From [Mycobacterium] fortunisiensis (GTDB lineage Bacteria > Actinomycetota > Actinomycetes > Mycobacteriales > Mycobacteriaceae), in contig NZ_VOMB01000016.1 of the NCBI RefSeq assembly GCF_019050325.1, positions 1-64,000 of the forward strand: 64,000 nucleotides of DNA. The letters run 5' to 3'. The position numbers and the translations under genes are program-made. The notes under the pieces were generated by a model, which searched no databases, had not been told where the DNA came from, and worked only from the letters and a program-made list of their open reading frames with translations. Shown here piece by piece: positions 16,783 through 25,747 of this stretch; the first letter of the stretch is position 1, and the number at the start of each line of letters is the position of its first letter.

Positions 16783-18576
16783 CGCGGCCATCTCGTGGCC
16801 GGGGATCGGTTTGGACAGCAGGAAACCCTGTGCGCGGTAGCACCCGTGCCGCAACAAGGTCAGTGCGGCCCGTTCGGTCTCCACTCCTTCGGCCACCAGT
16901 TGCAGGCCGAAAGCCCCGGCCAAGGCGATCACCGCGCGCACGATCGGCAGATCGCCCGGGTCCGAACCCAGCCCGGCGACGAAGCTGCGGTCGATCTTGA
17001 GGGTGTCCACCGGTAGCGACTTCAACAGTGACAGCGCGCTGTAGCCGGTGCCGAAATCGTCGATGGCCACCTGCACGCCCACCTTGTGCAGCCCGGTCAG
17101 TGTCGAGCGGGTGGTTTCGATGTCCTGCACCACGATGCTCTCGGTGATCTCCAGACACACCGATCCGCGGGGCAGGCGGAACTCCTTCATGACGCCGGCC
17201 ACCGATTCGACGAATCCGTCGGTCACCAACTGCACCGGGGAGACGTTGATCCGCAGCACGATGTTGCGGCCCACACCGTTGGATCGCCACCGGGCGAACT
17301 CGGCGCATGCGTTCCGCAGCACCCAGCGGCCCAATTCCCCGGCCAGGTTGATGGATTCGGCCACTCCGATGAAGGAGTCGGGGGACAGCAGACCGCGCGT
17401 GGGGTGTTGCCAGCGGACCAGGGCCTCGGCGGCCAAGACCTCGCCGGTGCGCATGTCGATCTCCGGTAGGTAGTGCAGCAGCAGCGCCCCGCTCTCGATC
17501 ACGCTCTGCAGGTGCAGCTCGATGTCGTTGCGGAAATCGATCGCCATCGCCATCGTGTCGGAGAACACCGCGACCTGGTTTCCGCCCGAACTCTTCGCGG
17601 TGAGTACCGCGTGGTCGGCCCGGTTGAGCACATCGGAGGTGGAATCGCGGCCCGGAATGCCTTCGGCCAGACCGATACTGACCGTCCGGGTCAACATCTC
17701 GCCGTCGATGGTGACCCGTTCGCGCAGCACCGATTGCAGACGATAGGCCAGTGTCGTGGCATCCTCGGCCGTCATCGACGCCGCCGGCACCACCACGAAC
17801 TCGTCACCGCCGAGACGCGCGATCAGCTTGGGCTGGTCGTCGCCGCGCTGCAACCGCTCGGCCAGGATGCTGATGAACGCATCTCCGGCGGTGTGGCCCA
17901 GGTAATCGTTGATCGCCTTGAGCCGGTCGAGGTCGAAGAACATCACCACCACCGGACCTGGCTGACCGGGCGCCAACCGAGCCTCCAGATGGGCCATGAG
18001 CGCCCGGCGGTTGTGCAGCCCGGTGAGGTGGTCGTGATCGGCCAGGTACCGCAGCCGGTCCTCGGCCTCGATTCGGGCCTGCACCTGAGCGAACAGTGAG
18101 GCAATCGCCTTGAGCGCGTTGAGCTCTGCCGGCAGCCACTCGCGATCGCCGAACTTGACGAAACCCAAAACGCCGGTGGTGACGTCGCCCGACAGCAGCG
18201 GCACGCACGCCATCGACGTGCTCGCGATGTGACGTCCGGCCTCGATGGTGCGTTGGTAGTCGTCGGTGGCCGGTTCCGGACGGAACACCGCGGGTTCCTT
18301 GAGGTGCTCGGCCATCGCGAACACCGGGTCGGCGTCGGCGAAGTGCACGACGGCGATCGGGTCGGTCGCGTCGTCCAGCGGCCGCGGTGGCCACTCGGCG
18401 ACCAAACGCGTCGCGTGCGTCTCATGATCGTTGTGGCGCAGGAAGCTGACGTCCACATCGAAGAACGACACCATTTCGGCCAGCACCTGCTGGCTGACCG
18501 CCACCGAGGTCGCGGCATCGACGGCCATCAACTGTGTGGCGACCGACGTGACGAGCAGCTCGAGACTGCCAGACAC
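16729..18576 (-). CDS. dcpA: GAF-GGDEF-EAL cyclic-di-GMP synthase/phosphodiesterase (DcpA / Rv1354c type)
   Basis: About 615 residues from the GTG at 18576 (GGAGG seven bases upstream). Order: GAF-like sensor (about 15-165), GGDEF domain with intact GGDEF at 256-260, and EAL domain with intact EAL at 384-386, LEITES, DDFGTG at 506-511 and later KIDRSF. Both cyclase and phosphodiesterase active sites therefore look complete. The product-inhibition RxxD site is replaced (QPKL). Mycobacterium smegmatis DcpA has the same domain order and length and performs both reactions. The gene follows the E1/nitroreductase gene by 32 bp and may share its transcript. Confidence 0.92.
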   Translation of the reverse strand: MSGSLELLVTSVATQLMAVDAATSVAVSQQVLAEMVSFFDVDVSFLRHNDHETHATRLVAEWPPRPLDDATDPIAVVHFADADPVFAMAEHLKEPAVFRPEPATDDYQRTIEAGRHIASTSMACVPLLSGDVTTGVLGFVKFGDREWLPAELNALKAIASLFAQVQARIEAEDRLRYLADHDHLTGLHNRRALMAHLEARLAPGQPGPVVVMFFDLDRLKAINDYLGHTAGDAFISILAERLQRGDDQPKLIARLGGDEFVVVPAASMTAEDATTLAYRLQSVLRERVTIDGEMLTRTVSIGLAEGIPGRDSTSDVLNRADHAVLTAKSSGGNQVAVFSDTMAMAIDFRNDIELHLQSVIESGALLLHYLPEIDMRTGEVLAAEALVRWQHPTRGLLSPDSFIGVAESINLAGELGRWVLRNACAEFARWRSNGVGRNIVLRINVSPVQLVTDGFVESVAGVMKEFRLPRGSVCLEITESIVVQDIETTRSTLTGLHKVGVQVAIDDFGTGYSALSLLKSLPVDTLKIDRSFVAGLGSDPGDLPIVRAVIALAGAFGLQLVAEGVETERAALTLLRHGCYRAQGFLLSKPIPGHEMAALLAKGRVPVHFSAAPRR

Positions 18577-18608
18577 CAGATACCTCCGCCTATACCTCAG
18601 CACCGGTC

Positions 18609-20741
18609 TCAGCCGTACTGCGGCGTCGACCCCACTGTGGGTCGCCGTCGACTGCGTACCGTCGGACGTGGTGCATAGGACAACCTGAGCACCAGCGCTT
18701 GTGACTCGTCGCGCTCGGTGGTGGTCAACCTGCGAAAATCGTACTGCAGGTTGTGCAGTGTGTTGGCGTGGACAGGCGACAGCGCGTGCAGATCCCGGTC
18801 GTCGTGGGCATAGAGGAACACCGGTGAGACGGGTTGAACCGCCAGACCGCGACGCTGGGCGTCGATCCAGACGGCCTCGACCGCCGACCCGGCCACGGCA
18901 TAGTCGGTGAGCCGACGGCCACGGACCGTGACCACCGCGAGCGCCGAACTGGAGGTGACCCGCTCAACGGTGTCCTCCCCGAGTGCGGAGCCGGCGTTCC
19001 AGTCCGACAGTTTCGCCATCACCTCGGGGCGGCGCAGGATGTCCAAGACCACCAGGTCGGACGGGTCCAACCCGAGCGTGCTGACGTCGATACCGGTGTC
19101 GGGTGCCGGGTCGCCGGGCCAGCGCAGTTCCGACATCATCTGCTGATGCAGCGTCGGGGTGAGATAGCGGATCCGGTCAGCTTCGGCGAGTATGCCTGCG
19201 GCAGCGGCGATCTCGTCGCGACTATCGAGGATGTGTGCCTCGGCACCCTCGGCTCTGGCCACCGCCCGCAACGCGTCGAGCACCTCGTCGGCGATGGGTG
19301 CACCGCTGCCCCGGTGCCGATTGGTCTCCCGGGCCAGCATCGGCTGGTACAGCTGCGCCAATTCCGGTGCGCTACCGGTGGAGAACTCGGCGCTTCCGCA
19401 CAGTGGTGTGCCCTCATCGCCGCGCGACCACCGGACCTGACCGATCCGGTTGTGCGCGGCGGCCGCCACTCGGGCATTGAATGCCGCCGCGCCCAGCGCG
19501 ACTGCGCTGCCGCGGTATCCGACATCCATTGCCGTGGTGTATTTCGTGGCCAGTCGGAGGTTGATGCCGGTGTCGGTCGACTCGATGTGCCAGGGCTGGA
19601 CGTTGCCGCCCGAGGGGGCGCGGGTCGCCGCGCTGGTGAGAATGGCCGCCAACCCGGTCGGTTCGGTCTGCTCCGCCGCGGCTACCGGCGCCGGCACGGG
19701 TTCGGGCCGGTCGAGAAGCGGATCACCGATGCGATCGAGGGCATCGGCCACATCGATTCGGACCCGCCCGGACGGCATCGGTTCGTCCAGTCCGATGCGG
19801 CGCACGGCGTTGGCGACGACGGTGGCGCCCAGGACGACCTCGGCGGCTGACTGCGGCCAGGTGGTCAGGGTCTTACCGACCTCGACCAGCGATGCCGCCA
19901 TCCGCGGGGAGAGTTGCGGTGCGTCCAGGATCCGCAGTACGTGGGGCACTTTGTCCTTGCTGCTGAGCCCGGCCAGGTCGGCGGCGTCGATGTCGCCGAG
20001 CAGCCCGTGCAGCAGCGGGCGGCCGGGCTCCAGGTCGAACCGCTCGACGTCGAGCAGCCCACGGTCGCCGGTGGTCATCAGCACCGGGACGCGCCGGGCC
20101 CGGGCTGCCTCGCGGACAAGGACTTTGGCGTCCAGCGAGTCGCACTCTTCGACGACGATATCGAGCCCGTGCAGGAACCGATCGATGGATTCCGGTGCCG
20201 CACCGTGCCGATCGATGCGGACCGTGAGATACGGGTCGATCTCGGCGATCCGGCGCGCGGCCACCACGGCCTTGTTGACCCCGAGATCGAAGACCGTGCC
20301 GGGCACCCGGTTGAGGTTGGCCAACTCAAGCTCGTCGAAGTCCGTGAGGCGGAGCTCTCCGCACAGCCCCTCGGTGGCGAGGTTGTAGGCGATGGCATGC
20401 CCGACGCTGAGCCCGACGACCCCGATCCGCCGGCCCAACAGCCGCTGCTGTTCGTCGGCGCTGATCAGGTTGCGATTGCGATCGAGGCGCAACCGGTGGA
20501 ACGCGAGTGGTCCCAGGATGTGCACCGCGCACCGGCGCCACGGGTAGTAGACCCATCGGGTGGGCTCGTCGCGAAGTGCGGGCTCGATGGCGGGCACCAG
20601 CGTCTGCAACGCGGCCTGCTGCCCACGGCATTCGTCGATCAGGGTGATTCGTGGATCCCGGCGCAGCCGTGCGAGGGTGTCGTCGTCGATGACGGCGGCC
20701 CGGTACTGGCCGGCTTCGTCGAGGTCGTCCGCGTCGATCAT
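18609..20741 (-). CDS. moeY: E1-like (ThiF) / nitroreductase fusion protein (Rv1355c, annotated MoeY)
   Basis: 710 residues. Residues about 100-325 form a ThiF/MoeB/E1-type adenylation fold: the nucleotide loop is GVVGLSVGH (107-115), followed by TDFDELELANLNR with the conserved Asp and Arg, and ECDSLDAK. Residues about 362-660 form an FMN nitroreductase-like domain with APSGGNVQPWHIE, the usual FMN-binding SxxNxQPW motif. No zinc CxxC pairs or obvious catalytic Cys are seen. The name moeY comes from the M. tuberculosis homologue; a molybdopterin role is not evident from the sequence. The start ATG at 20741 overlaps the upstream gene by 4 bp. The substrate is unknown. Confidence 0.85.
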   Translation of the reverse strand: MIDADDLDEAGQYRAAVIDDDTLARLRRDPRITLIDECRGQQAALQTLVPAIEPALRDEPTRWVYYPWRRCAVHILGPLAFHRLRLDRNRNLISADEQQRLLGRRIGVVGLSVGHAIAYNLATEGLCGELRLTDFDELELANLNRVPGTVFDLGVNKAVVAARRIAEIDPYLTVRIDRHGAAPESIDRFLHGLDIVVEECDSLDAKVLVREAARARRVPVLMTTGDRGLLDVERFDLEPGRPLLHGLLGDIDAADLAGLSSKDKVPHVLRILDAPQLSPRMAASLVEVGKTLTTWPQSAAEVVLGATVVANAVRRIGLDEPMPSGRVRIDVADALDRIGDPLLDRPEPVPAPVAAAEQTEPTGLAAILTSAATRAPSGGNVQPWHIESTDTGINLRLATKYTTAMDVGYRGSAVALGAAAFNARVAAAAHNRIGQVRWSRGDEGTPLCGSAEFSTGSAPELAQLYQPMLARETNRHRGSGAPIADEVLDALRAVARAEGAEAHILDSRDEIAAAAGILAEADRIRYLTPTLHQQMMSELRWPGDPAPDTGIDVSTLGLDPSDLVVLDILRRPEVMAKLSDWNAGSALGEDTVERVTSSSALAVVTVRGRRLTDYAVAGSAVEAVWIDAQRRGLAVQPVSPVFLYAHDDRDLHALSPVHANTLHNLQYDFRRLTTTERDESQALVLRLSYAPRPTVRSRRRPTVGSTPQYG

Positions 20742-21490
20742 CGCACCGCCGCGGTCGGGGTGAGCGGACCGTCGGTCACGGCCGAGCGCGGAGCGATTCG
20801 CTGTGCCTCGACGAGGTATCGCGACAGTTGCCCGGGATGGGCGTGATTGGCGAAAGTCCGGCGATCCCACCACATCATCTTCGTCCGATAGCGCTCGTCC
20901 GGATACGGCGTGGCGGGAATTTTCGTCGCGAGTACTCCGCCCGATGACAGCCAGCGTTTCAGGACATACGCAGCCGCAGAGGCCATGGCAAATTGAATGT
21001 CCAACAGCGTCATCGCGTGCAACGGCATACGCGCCAGCGTATCGGTGAGGGCACGACTCTGTTCGGGGTCGTCGCACACCCAGGCCGTCTTCATCTCGAC
21101 CACTCCGAACGGCAGGCGATCGGCAATCATTTTGCGCACCGAGTCGAGTCCGGGCTGCCCGCTCCATTCCACGAGGGCGTGGCTTTCTTCGACGCCGTGG
21201 TGCGGCCCTTTTGCCCGGAGCCCGCCGGCGACGTGGCCCGAGCGGTTGATCCCGACACAGAACAATGCGGTATCCGTGCCTGTCCGTAGGGCTTTCGAGT
21301 CCAGTGCTCGCTGGACGCCGTGCTTGCGATAATTGGCCTGGGCGCCGCGGACGTACTCGCGCCACAGGTCGGGTTCTGCGGCGGGTCGGGCCACCACGAT
21401 CGTGCACTCGCTGTCGGGGTCCCACCAACTCGGGCTTTCGTCCAGGGTGACGGAGCAGCGGGGAGCGGTGTCCAGTCGGGGAGCGGTCAT
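20738..21490 (-). CDS. Unknown protein, possibly GNAT/acyl-homoserine-synthase-like fold
   Basis: 250 residues; I do not recognise a named family with certainty. After a variable N-terminus there is REYVRGAQANYRKHG, then DTALFCVGINRSGHVAGGLR, then a strand GVVEMKTAWV. This order loosely recalls LuxI/FeeM-type and other GNAT-fold acyltransferases (variable N-terminus, a strand ending in GGxR, then a WExxR-like strand). That resemblance is weak and by eye. It is the first gene of an operon with the E1/nitroreductase fusion (4-bp overlap) and probably dcpA, so it likely acts in the same pathway. Confidence 0.65.
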   Translation of the reverse strand: MTAPRLDTAPRCSVTLDESPSWWDPDSECTIVVARPAAEPDLWREYVRGAQANYRKHGVQRALDSKALRTGTDTALFCVGINRSGHVAGGLRAKGPHHGVEESHALVEWSGQPGLDSVRKMIADRLPFGVVEMKTAWVCDDPEQSRALTDTLARMPLHAMTLLDIQFAMASAAAYVLKRWLSSGGVLATKIPATPYPDERYRTKMMWWDRRTFANHAHPGQLSRYLVEAQRIAPRSAVTDGPLTPTAAVR

Positions 21491-21948
21491 TCGGAATCCA
21501 TTTCGTCGGTCAGCCGAACCGTCAACTGGACCAGCTGACTTTGTCGGGTGGCACGGGGTGTGCGAATGCGTCTGATGAGTATTGCGCCGCGTCGACGTGG
21601 AATTCCAGCGAGCTGTGAAATCTTGTCCGGGCGGGTGGTGAATTTTGTCTGCCGATCCTGGATTTACTCACCGGTACATGCAAATTTGGCAAATTCGGGT
21701 CGACCCTATTCGCGCCGAATATGTGTGTCGAACTCGCGGCTGGCAAAAAATCTGAATTGACGCCTGCGGCGGATGGGTCGTTCCGTGCGGTTCGGATACG
21801 TTTTTGCTGTCGTGGCCCGCAGCCAGTGCGGGCGCGGTGCGCCCGGATGAACGACGGTCGACGCCGGGGTGAGCGGGGCCTGTCCGATAGCTGACGTCCT
21901 CGGTAGGCGGTGTTCTGTCACCGCGGACCGGCCGGTGATGAGATTCTG
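21491..21948. other. 458-bp divergent intergenic region
   Basis: No gene is visible between the operon of the unknown protein/moeY and purU. The segment from about 21610 to 21760 is clearly more AT-rich than its surroundings and holds a small tandem repeat (GCAAATTTG at 21680-21688 followed by GCAAATTCG at 21689-21697). GTCAGC at 21509-21514 is inverted as GCTGAC at 21534-21539, close to the minus-strand start. These could be promoter and operator parts; nothing more specific is supportable. Confidence 0.35.
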
Positions 21949-22845
21949 ATGGCGATGACACAGGAATATCCGAGCGCGACCGCGCTGCCGACCCAGGACG
22001 TCGGCAGGCTGCTGCTGCGTTGCGCCGACCGGCCCGGTCTGGTCGCGGCGATCAGCGGTTTCCTCACCGGCGCCGGCGCCAACATCGTGTCGCTGGATCA
22101 GCACTCCACCGAACAGTCCGGCGGTACGTTCATGCAGCGCACGATCTTCCATCTGCCGGGGCTGGCGGCGGTGCGCGACGACCTCGAGCGCGACTTCGGG
22201 CAGCAGGTGGCCGGCCCGTTCGAGATGGACTTCCGGTTGACCGAGGCCGCCAAGCCCAAGCGGGTGGCGCTGATGGCCTCCCGCGAGGACCACTGTCTGC
22301 TGGATCTGTTGTGGCGCAACCGTCGCGGTGAGCTCGACATGTCGGTGGCCATGGTCATCTCCAACCATCCCGACCTGGCCGAGCAGGTGCGCGCCTTCGG
22401 GGTGCCGTACCTGTACGTCCCCGCAACGCGGGACAACCGCGCCGAAGCCGAACAACGGTTGCTGGAGTTGTTGCGCGGCAATGTCGATCTCGTCGTGTTG
22501 GCCCGGTACATGCAGATCCTCACCCCGGAGTTCCTCGATGCCGTGGGCTGCCCGCTGATCAACATCCACCACTCGTTCCTGCCCGCCTTCATCGGGGCGG
22601 CGCCATACCGCAGGGCCAAGGAACGTGGGGTGAAGTTGGTGGGGGCGACAGCGCATTACGTGACCGGGGATCTCGATGAGGGGCCGATCATCGAGCAGGA
22701 CGTGGTCCGGGTCGACCACCGCCACTCCGTCGGCGACCTGGTTCGCCTCGGCGCCGACGTGGAGCGGCTGGTGTTGTCGCGCGCGGTGCTGTGGCACTGT
22801 GAGGACCGCGTAATACGGTTCGGGAATCAAACCGTAGTCTTCTGA
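21949..22845 (+). CDS. purU: Formyltetrahydrofolate deformylase
   Basis: 298 residues from the ATG at 21949 (ATG 21955 is equally possible). The N-terminal ACT domain (LLLRCADRPGLVAAISGFL) regulates the enzyme; the C-terminal formyltransferase-like domain carries the catalytic Asn-His in LINIHHSFLPAF and the Asp in TGDLDEGPII. It hydrolyses 10-formyl-THF to formate and THF, balancing one-carbon pools and supplying formate for purine synthesis. Sequence and length match mycobacterial PurU closely. It is followed after 22 bp by the HtdZ-like gene. Confidence 0.95.
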   Translation: MAMTQEYPSATALPTQDVGRLLLRCADRPGLVAAISGFLTGAGANIVSLDQHSTEQSGGTFMQRTIFHLPGLAAVRDDLERDFGQQVAGPFEMDFRLTEAAKPKRVALMASREDHCLLDLLWRNRRGELDMSVAMVISNHPDLAEQVRAFGVPYLYVPATRDNRAEAEQRLLELLRGNVDLVVLARYMQILTPEFLDAVGCPLINIHHSFLPAFIGAAPYRRAKERGVKLVGATAHYVTGDLDEGPIIEQDVVRVDHRHSVGDLVRLGADVERLVLSRAVLWHCEDRVIRFGNQTVVF

Positions 22846-22867
22846 CGACGGTTCGAGAGGAGTGGAC

Positions 22868-23320
22868 GTGAAAGTCTTCAATGGTCTGGACGAGTTTGCC
22901 GCGGCGGCGGGCAGTGAGTTGGGCCCGACGGACTGGCTGGAGATCAGCCAGGACCGGGTGAACCTGTTTGCCGACGCCACCGATGACCATCAGTGGATCC
23001 ACGTCGACCCCGAGAAGGCGGCCGGTGGCCCGTTCGGCGGCACCATCGCGCACGGTCTGCTGACGCTGTCGCTGCTGCCGCACTTCACCCATCAGCTGTA
23101 CCGCGTCGACAACATCGCGATGGCGATCAACTACGGCTACAACAAAGTTCGGTTCATCACCCCGGTGCGGGTCGGGGCCAAGGTGCGCGCTCGCGCCGCG
23201 ATCGCCGAGGTGGCCCAGCTCGACGGGGCGGTGCAGGCGACCATGACTGTGACCGTCGAGATCGAGGGCTCGGACAAGCCCGCCGCGGTCGCCGAGTCGA
23301 TCATCCGTTTCATCGGCTGA
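22868..23320 (+). CDS. MaoC-like (R)-specific enoyl-CoA hydratase (HtdZ / Rv0130-like)
   Basis: 150 residues, single hot-dog fold. The hydratase-2 motif is present: FADATDDHQWIHVDPEKA with catalytic Asp40 and His45, then GTIAHGLLTLSL. It hydrates trans-2-enoyl-CoA to the (R)-3-hydroxy form. The GTG at 22868 is preferred over the GTG at 22862 because GAGAGGA then has proper spacing. The protein resembles Rv0130 over its whole length. It lies just after purU and may be co-transcribed with it, although the functions are unrelated. A long hairpin follows. Confidence 0.88.
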   Translation: MKVFNGLDEFAAAAGSELGPTDWLEISQDRVNLFADATDDHQWIHVDPEKAAGGPFGGTIAHGLLTLSLLPHFTHQLYRVDNIAMAINYGYNKVRFITPVRVGAKVRARAAIAEVAQLDGAVQATMTVTVEIEGSDKPAAVAESIIRFIG

Positions 23321-23328
23321 AGTTCCCC

Positions 23329-23392
23329 CCGCGAGCAGACGCAAAACTGCCCTTGAATCGCTGTTTCGAGGCAGTTTCGTGTCTGCTCGCGG
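23329..23392. terminator. 23-bp hairpin with the CGCGAGCAGAC arm
   Basis: Left arm 23329-23351 (CCGCGAGCAGACGCAAAACT, then GCC) pairs with 23370-23392, leaving an 18-nt loop; two positions are G-U compatible. It begins 8 bp after the stop of the hydratase gene and so acts as its terminator. Almost the same arm recurs at 33284-33347, so this is a member of a repeated intergenic hairpin family. Confidence 0.65.
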
Positions 23393-23396
23393 TGGT

Positions 23397-23414
23397 TTCT
23401 GACAGTTGTCAGAA
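23397..23414. promoter_or_regulatory. 18-bp palindrome TTCTGACA-GT-TGTCAGAA upstream of the FMO gene
   Basis: A perfect 18-bp palindrome, five bases before the -35-like TTGACG. Its 12-bp core TGACAGTTGTCA occurs again at 51822-51833, in front of the mymA-like operon. A second palindrome, TTGACGTCCGTCAA (23419-23432), overlaps the -35 hexamer. Both look like repressor or activator sites controlling the flavin monooxygenase. Confidence 0.55.
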
Positions 23415-23418
23415 TTCG

Positions 23419-23448
23419 TTGACGTCCGTCAAAGCGCACTGTTAGTGT
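23419..23448 (+). promoter_or_regulatory. Probable promoter of the FMO-hydrolase operon
   Basis: TTGACG at 23419-23424 and TAGTGT at 23443-23448 (TAnnnT type), 18 bp apart, 30 bp upstream of the TTG start. The -35 hexamer is half of the palindrome TTGACGTCCGTCAA, so a protein bound there would compete with RNA polymerase. Prediction by inspection only. Confidence 0.4.
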
Positions 23449-23477
23449 TCTGCATCACAACGTGAGGGAGCACTGGG

Positions 23478-24833
23478 TTGCAGCATTCACTGCCGCGGAC
23501 GGCAATCATCGGCGCAGGCATCAGCGGGCTCACCGCCGGAAAGATGCTCAAGGACTACGGGGTGCCGTACACGACGTTCGAGACGTCGGACCGCATCGGT
23601 GGGAACTGGGCCTTCGGTAACCCCAACGGCCACAGCAGTGCCTACCGCTCGCTGCACATCGACACCAGCAAGCATCGGTTGTCGTTCAAGGACTATCCGG
23701 TGCCCGAGCATTTCCCGGCCTTCCCGCACCATTCCGACATCAAGGCCTACCTGGACGCCTACGCGAACGCATTCGGTTTGCTGGAGCACATCGAGTTCAA
23801 CAACGGTGTGGTGCACGCGGCCCGTCGCGACGGCGGGGGGTGGGAGATCGAGGACCAGGCCGGTGCCCGCCGGGAATTCGACCTGCTCGTCGTCGCCAAC
23901 GGTCACCACTGGGATCCGCGGCTGCCCGAGTTCCCCGGCACGTTCACCGGTGAGACGATCCATTCACACCACTACATCGACCCCAGGGAACCCCTGGAGC
24001 TGACCGGCAAGCGGATCCTGGTGGTCGGGATCGGTAACAGCGCCGCTGACATCACCGTGGAGCTGTCGTCCAAGTCGCTGCAGAACAAGGTCACGCTCTC
24101 GACTCGCTCGAGCGCCTGGATCGTGCCGAAATACATTGCCGGACAACCAGGTGACAAGTACTTCAAGACCAATCCGTATCTGCCGCTGTCCTGGCAGCGC
24201 AAGATGGTGCAGTTGATCGCGCCGGTGCTGGGCACCGATCCGCGGATGTACGGCCTGCCCGCGCCGAACCACAAACTGTTCGAGGCGCACCCCACGCAGT
24301 CGGTCGAGCTCCCGCTGCGGCTCGGGTCCGGTGACGTCATCCCCAAGCCCAACGTGGCACGGCTGGACGGCGACACCGTGCATTTCGACGACGGCACCAG
24401 CGACATCTTCGACGTGATCGTCTACGCGACCGGCTACAACATCACGTTCCCGTTCTTCGACCGGGATTTCGTCAGCGCCCCGGACAACCACATCCGGCTC
24501 TACAAGCGGATGTTCAAGCCCGGCATGGACGATCTGGTGTTCATGGGTTTCGCCCAGGCGATCCCGACCCTGTTCCCGTTCGTCGAGTGCCAGTCCCGGC
24601 TGCTGGCCGCCTATGCGGTGGGTCGCTACGCGCTGCCGTCGGCGGCAGAGATGGAGCGGGTGATCGACGCCGACCAGCAGTTGCATGCCGGGCACTGCAC
24701 CGACCGGCCCCGGCACACCCAGCAGGTGGACTACTTCTACTACGAACACGACATCCGGGCACGCGAATTGCCCGCGGGGGCAAAGCGGGCCGCGGCCGGG
24801 CAGGACAGCGCCGTCGTCGGGGTGACGGCATGA
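23478..24833 (+). CDS. Flavin-containing monooxygenase (FMO family)
   Basis: 451 residues. FAD motif GAGISG (12-17) with ETSDRIGGNW following, the FMO/BVMO-type fingerprint FPGTFTGETIHSHHYIDP near residue 154, and the NADPH motif VVGIGNSAADI near 188. Such enzymes insert one oxygen into soft nucleophiles or ketones using NADPH. The start is TTG at 23478 with GAGGGAG upstream. It overlaps the following alpha/beta hydrolase gene by 4 bp. A monooxygenase-hydrolase pair suggests Baeyer-Villiger oxidation followed by ester cleavage (inference). Confidence 0.9.
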   Translation: MQHSLPRTAIIGAGISGLTAGKMLKDYGVPYTTFETSDRIGGNWAFGNPNGHSSAYRSLHIDTSKHRLSFKDYPVPEHFPAFPHHSDIKAYLDAYANAFGLLEHIEFNNGVVHAARRDGGGWEIEDQAGARREFDLLVVANGHHWDPRLPEFPGTFTGETIHSHHYIDPREPLELTGKRILVVGIGNSAADITVELSSKSLQNKVTLSTRSSAWIVPKYIAGQPGDKYFKTNPYLPLSWQRKMVQLIAPVLGTDPRMYGLPAPNHKLFEAHPTQSVELPLRLGSGDVIPKPNVARLDGDTVHFDDGTSDIFDVIVYATGYNITFPFFDRDFVSAPDNHIRLYKRMFKPGMDDLVFMGFAQAIPTLFPFVECQSRLLAAYAVGRYALPSAAEMERVIDADQQLHAGHCTDRPRHTQQVDYFYYEHDIRARELPAGAKRAAAGQDSAVVGVTA

Positions 24834-25747
24834 CGTTCACCGAGCTCACGTTCTATTCGTCCGGCGAGCGCTGCAGCGCGTGGCATTTCGCGGGCGCGGG
24901 CGAGCGCTTCACCGGCTCGGGCGGGCGGCCGGTCGTGGTGATGGCGCACGGCTTCGGCGGTACCAAGGACTCTGGGCTGCAACCGTTCGCCGAGCGGTTC
25001 AGCGCCGCCGGCCTGGACGTGCTGGCGTTCGATTACCGGGGTTTCGGCGCCTCCGACGGGCAACCGCGACAGAGTGTTTCGGTCGAGCGGCAGATGGCGG
25101 ACTACGGTGCGGCGATCGCCGCCGCCCAACGGCTGCCGGGCGTGGACCGTCGGCGCGTGGTGCTGTGGGGATCGTCGTTCTCGGGTAGCCACGTGCTGCG
25201 GGTGGCCGCCCAGTGCGCCGACGTGGCCGCCGTGATCGGTATGACGCCGTTGACCAGTGGGCTGGCGGCCAGCCGTGCGGCAGTCGCGCACCGCGACCTC
25301 GGCTCGGCGCTGCGCTGGACGCTGGCAGGGGTCAAGAGCCGGGTGGCCGTGGCGGCGGGCGGACACCCGACGCTGATGCCGCTGGCCGCCAAGCCGGGGG
25401 AGGCCGGAGCGCTGGCACTCGATGGCGCGTATGACAGCTATCGCGCCATCGCCGGCCCGACGTGGCGGAACGAGGTGGATTCGGCGATCGGTATGGAGCT
25501 GGTGCAGATCCGCACCGGCGCAGCGGCCAAGGCCCTGAAATGCGCTGTGCTGATTCAGATTGCCGACTTCGACCGGTTCGTCCCGGCCAACTCGGTGATG
25601 AAGACGGCGGTGCAAGCCAGGGCTCAGGTCCATCACTACCCGTGCGACCACTTCGACGTATGGCCCGGGCACGACTGGTTCGACACCGCCGCCGAGGATC
25701 AGGTGAAGTTCTTGTCCGCTCACCTTTCCCCGCGAGCCGGCGCGTAG
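24830..25747 (+). CDS. Alpha/beta hydrolase
   Basis: 305 residues. An oxyanion segment MAHGFGGTKD near residue 40, FDYRGFGASDG, nucleophile Ser116 in GSSFSG, Asp in IADFDRFVP and His in CDHFDVWPG make a complete catalytic triad. It resembles hydrolases related to dienelactone hydrolase or peptidase S15-like thioesterases. Its ATG overlaps the monooxygenase stop by 4 bp, so it likely processes that enzyme's product. The last codons run into a hairpin that serves as the terminator. Confidence 0.85.
   Translation: MTFTELTFYSSGERCSAWHFAGAGERFTGSGGRPVVVMAHGFGGTKDSGLQPFAERFSAAGLDVLAFDYRGFGASDGQPRQSVSVERQMADYGAAIAAAQRLPGVDRRRVVLWGSSFSGSHVLRVAAQCADVAAVIGMTPLTSGLAASRAAVAHRDLGSALRWTLAGVKSRVAVAAGGHPTLMPLAAKPGEAGALALDGAYDSYRAIAGPTWRNEVDSAIGMELVQIRTGAAAKALKCAVLIQIADFDRFVPANSVMKTAVQARAQVHHYPCDHFDVWPGHDWFDTAAEDQVKFLSAHLSPRAGA

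Noticed and set aside
20742..21428. N-terminal extension of the moeY reading frame
   Set aside because: It would overlap the whole upstream gene. The ATG at 20741 gives the expected length and a 4-bp operon overlap.
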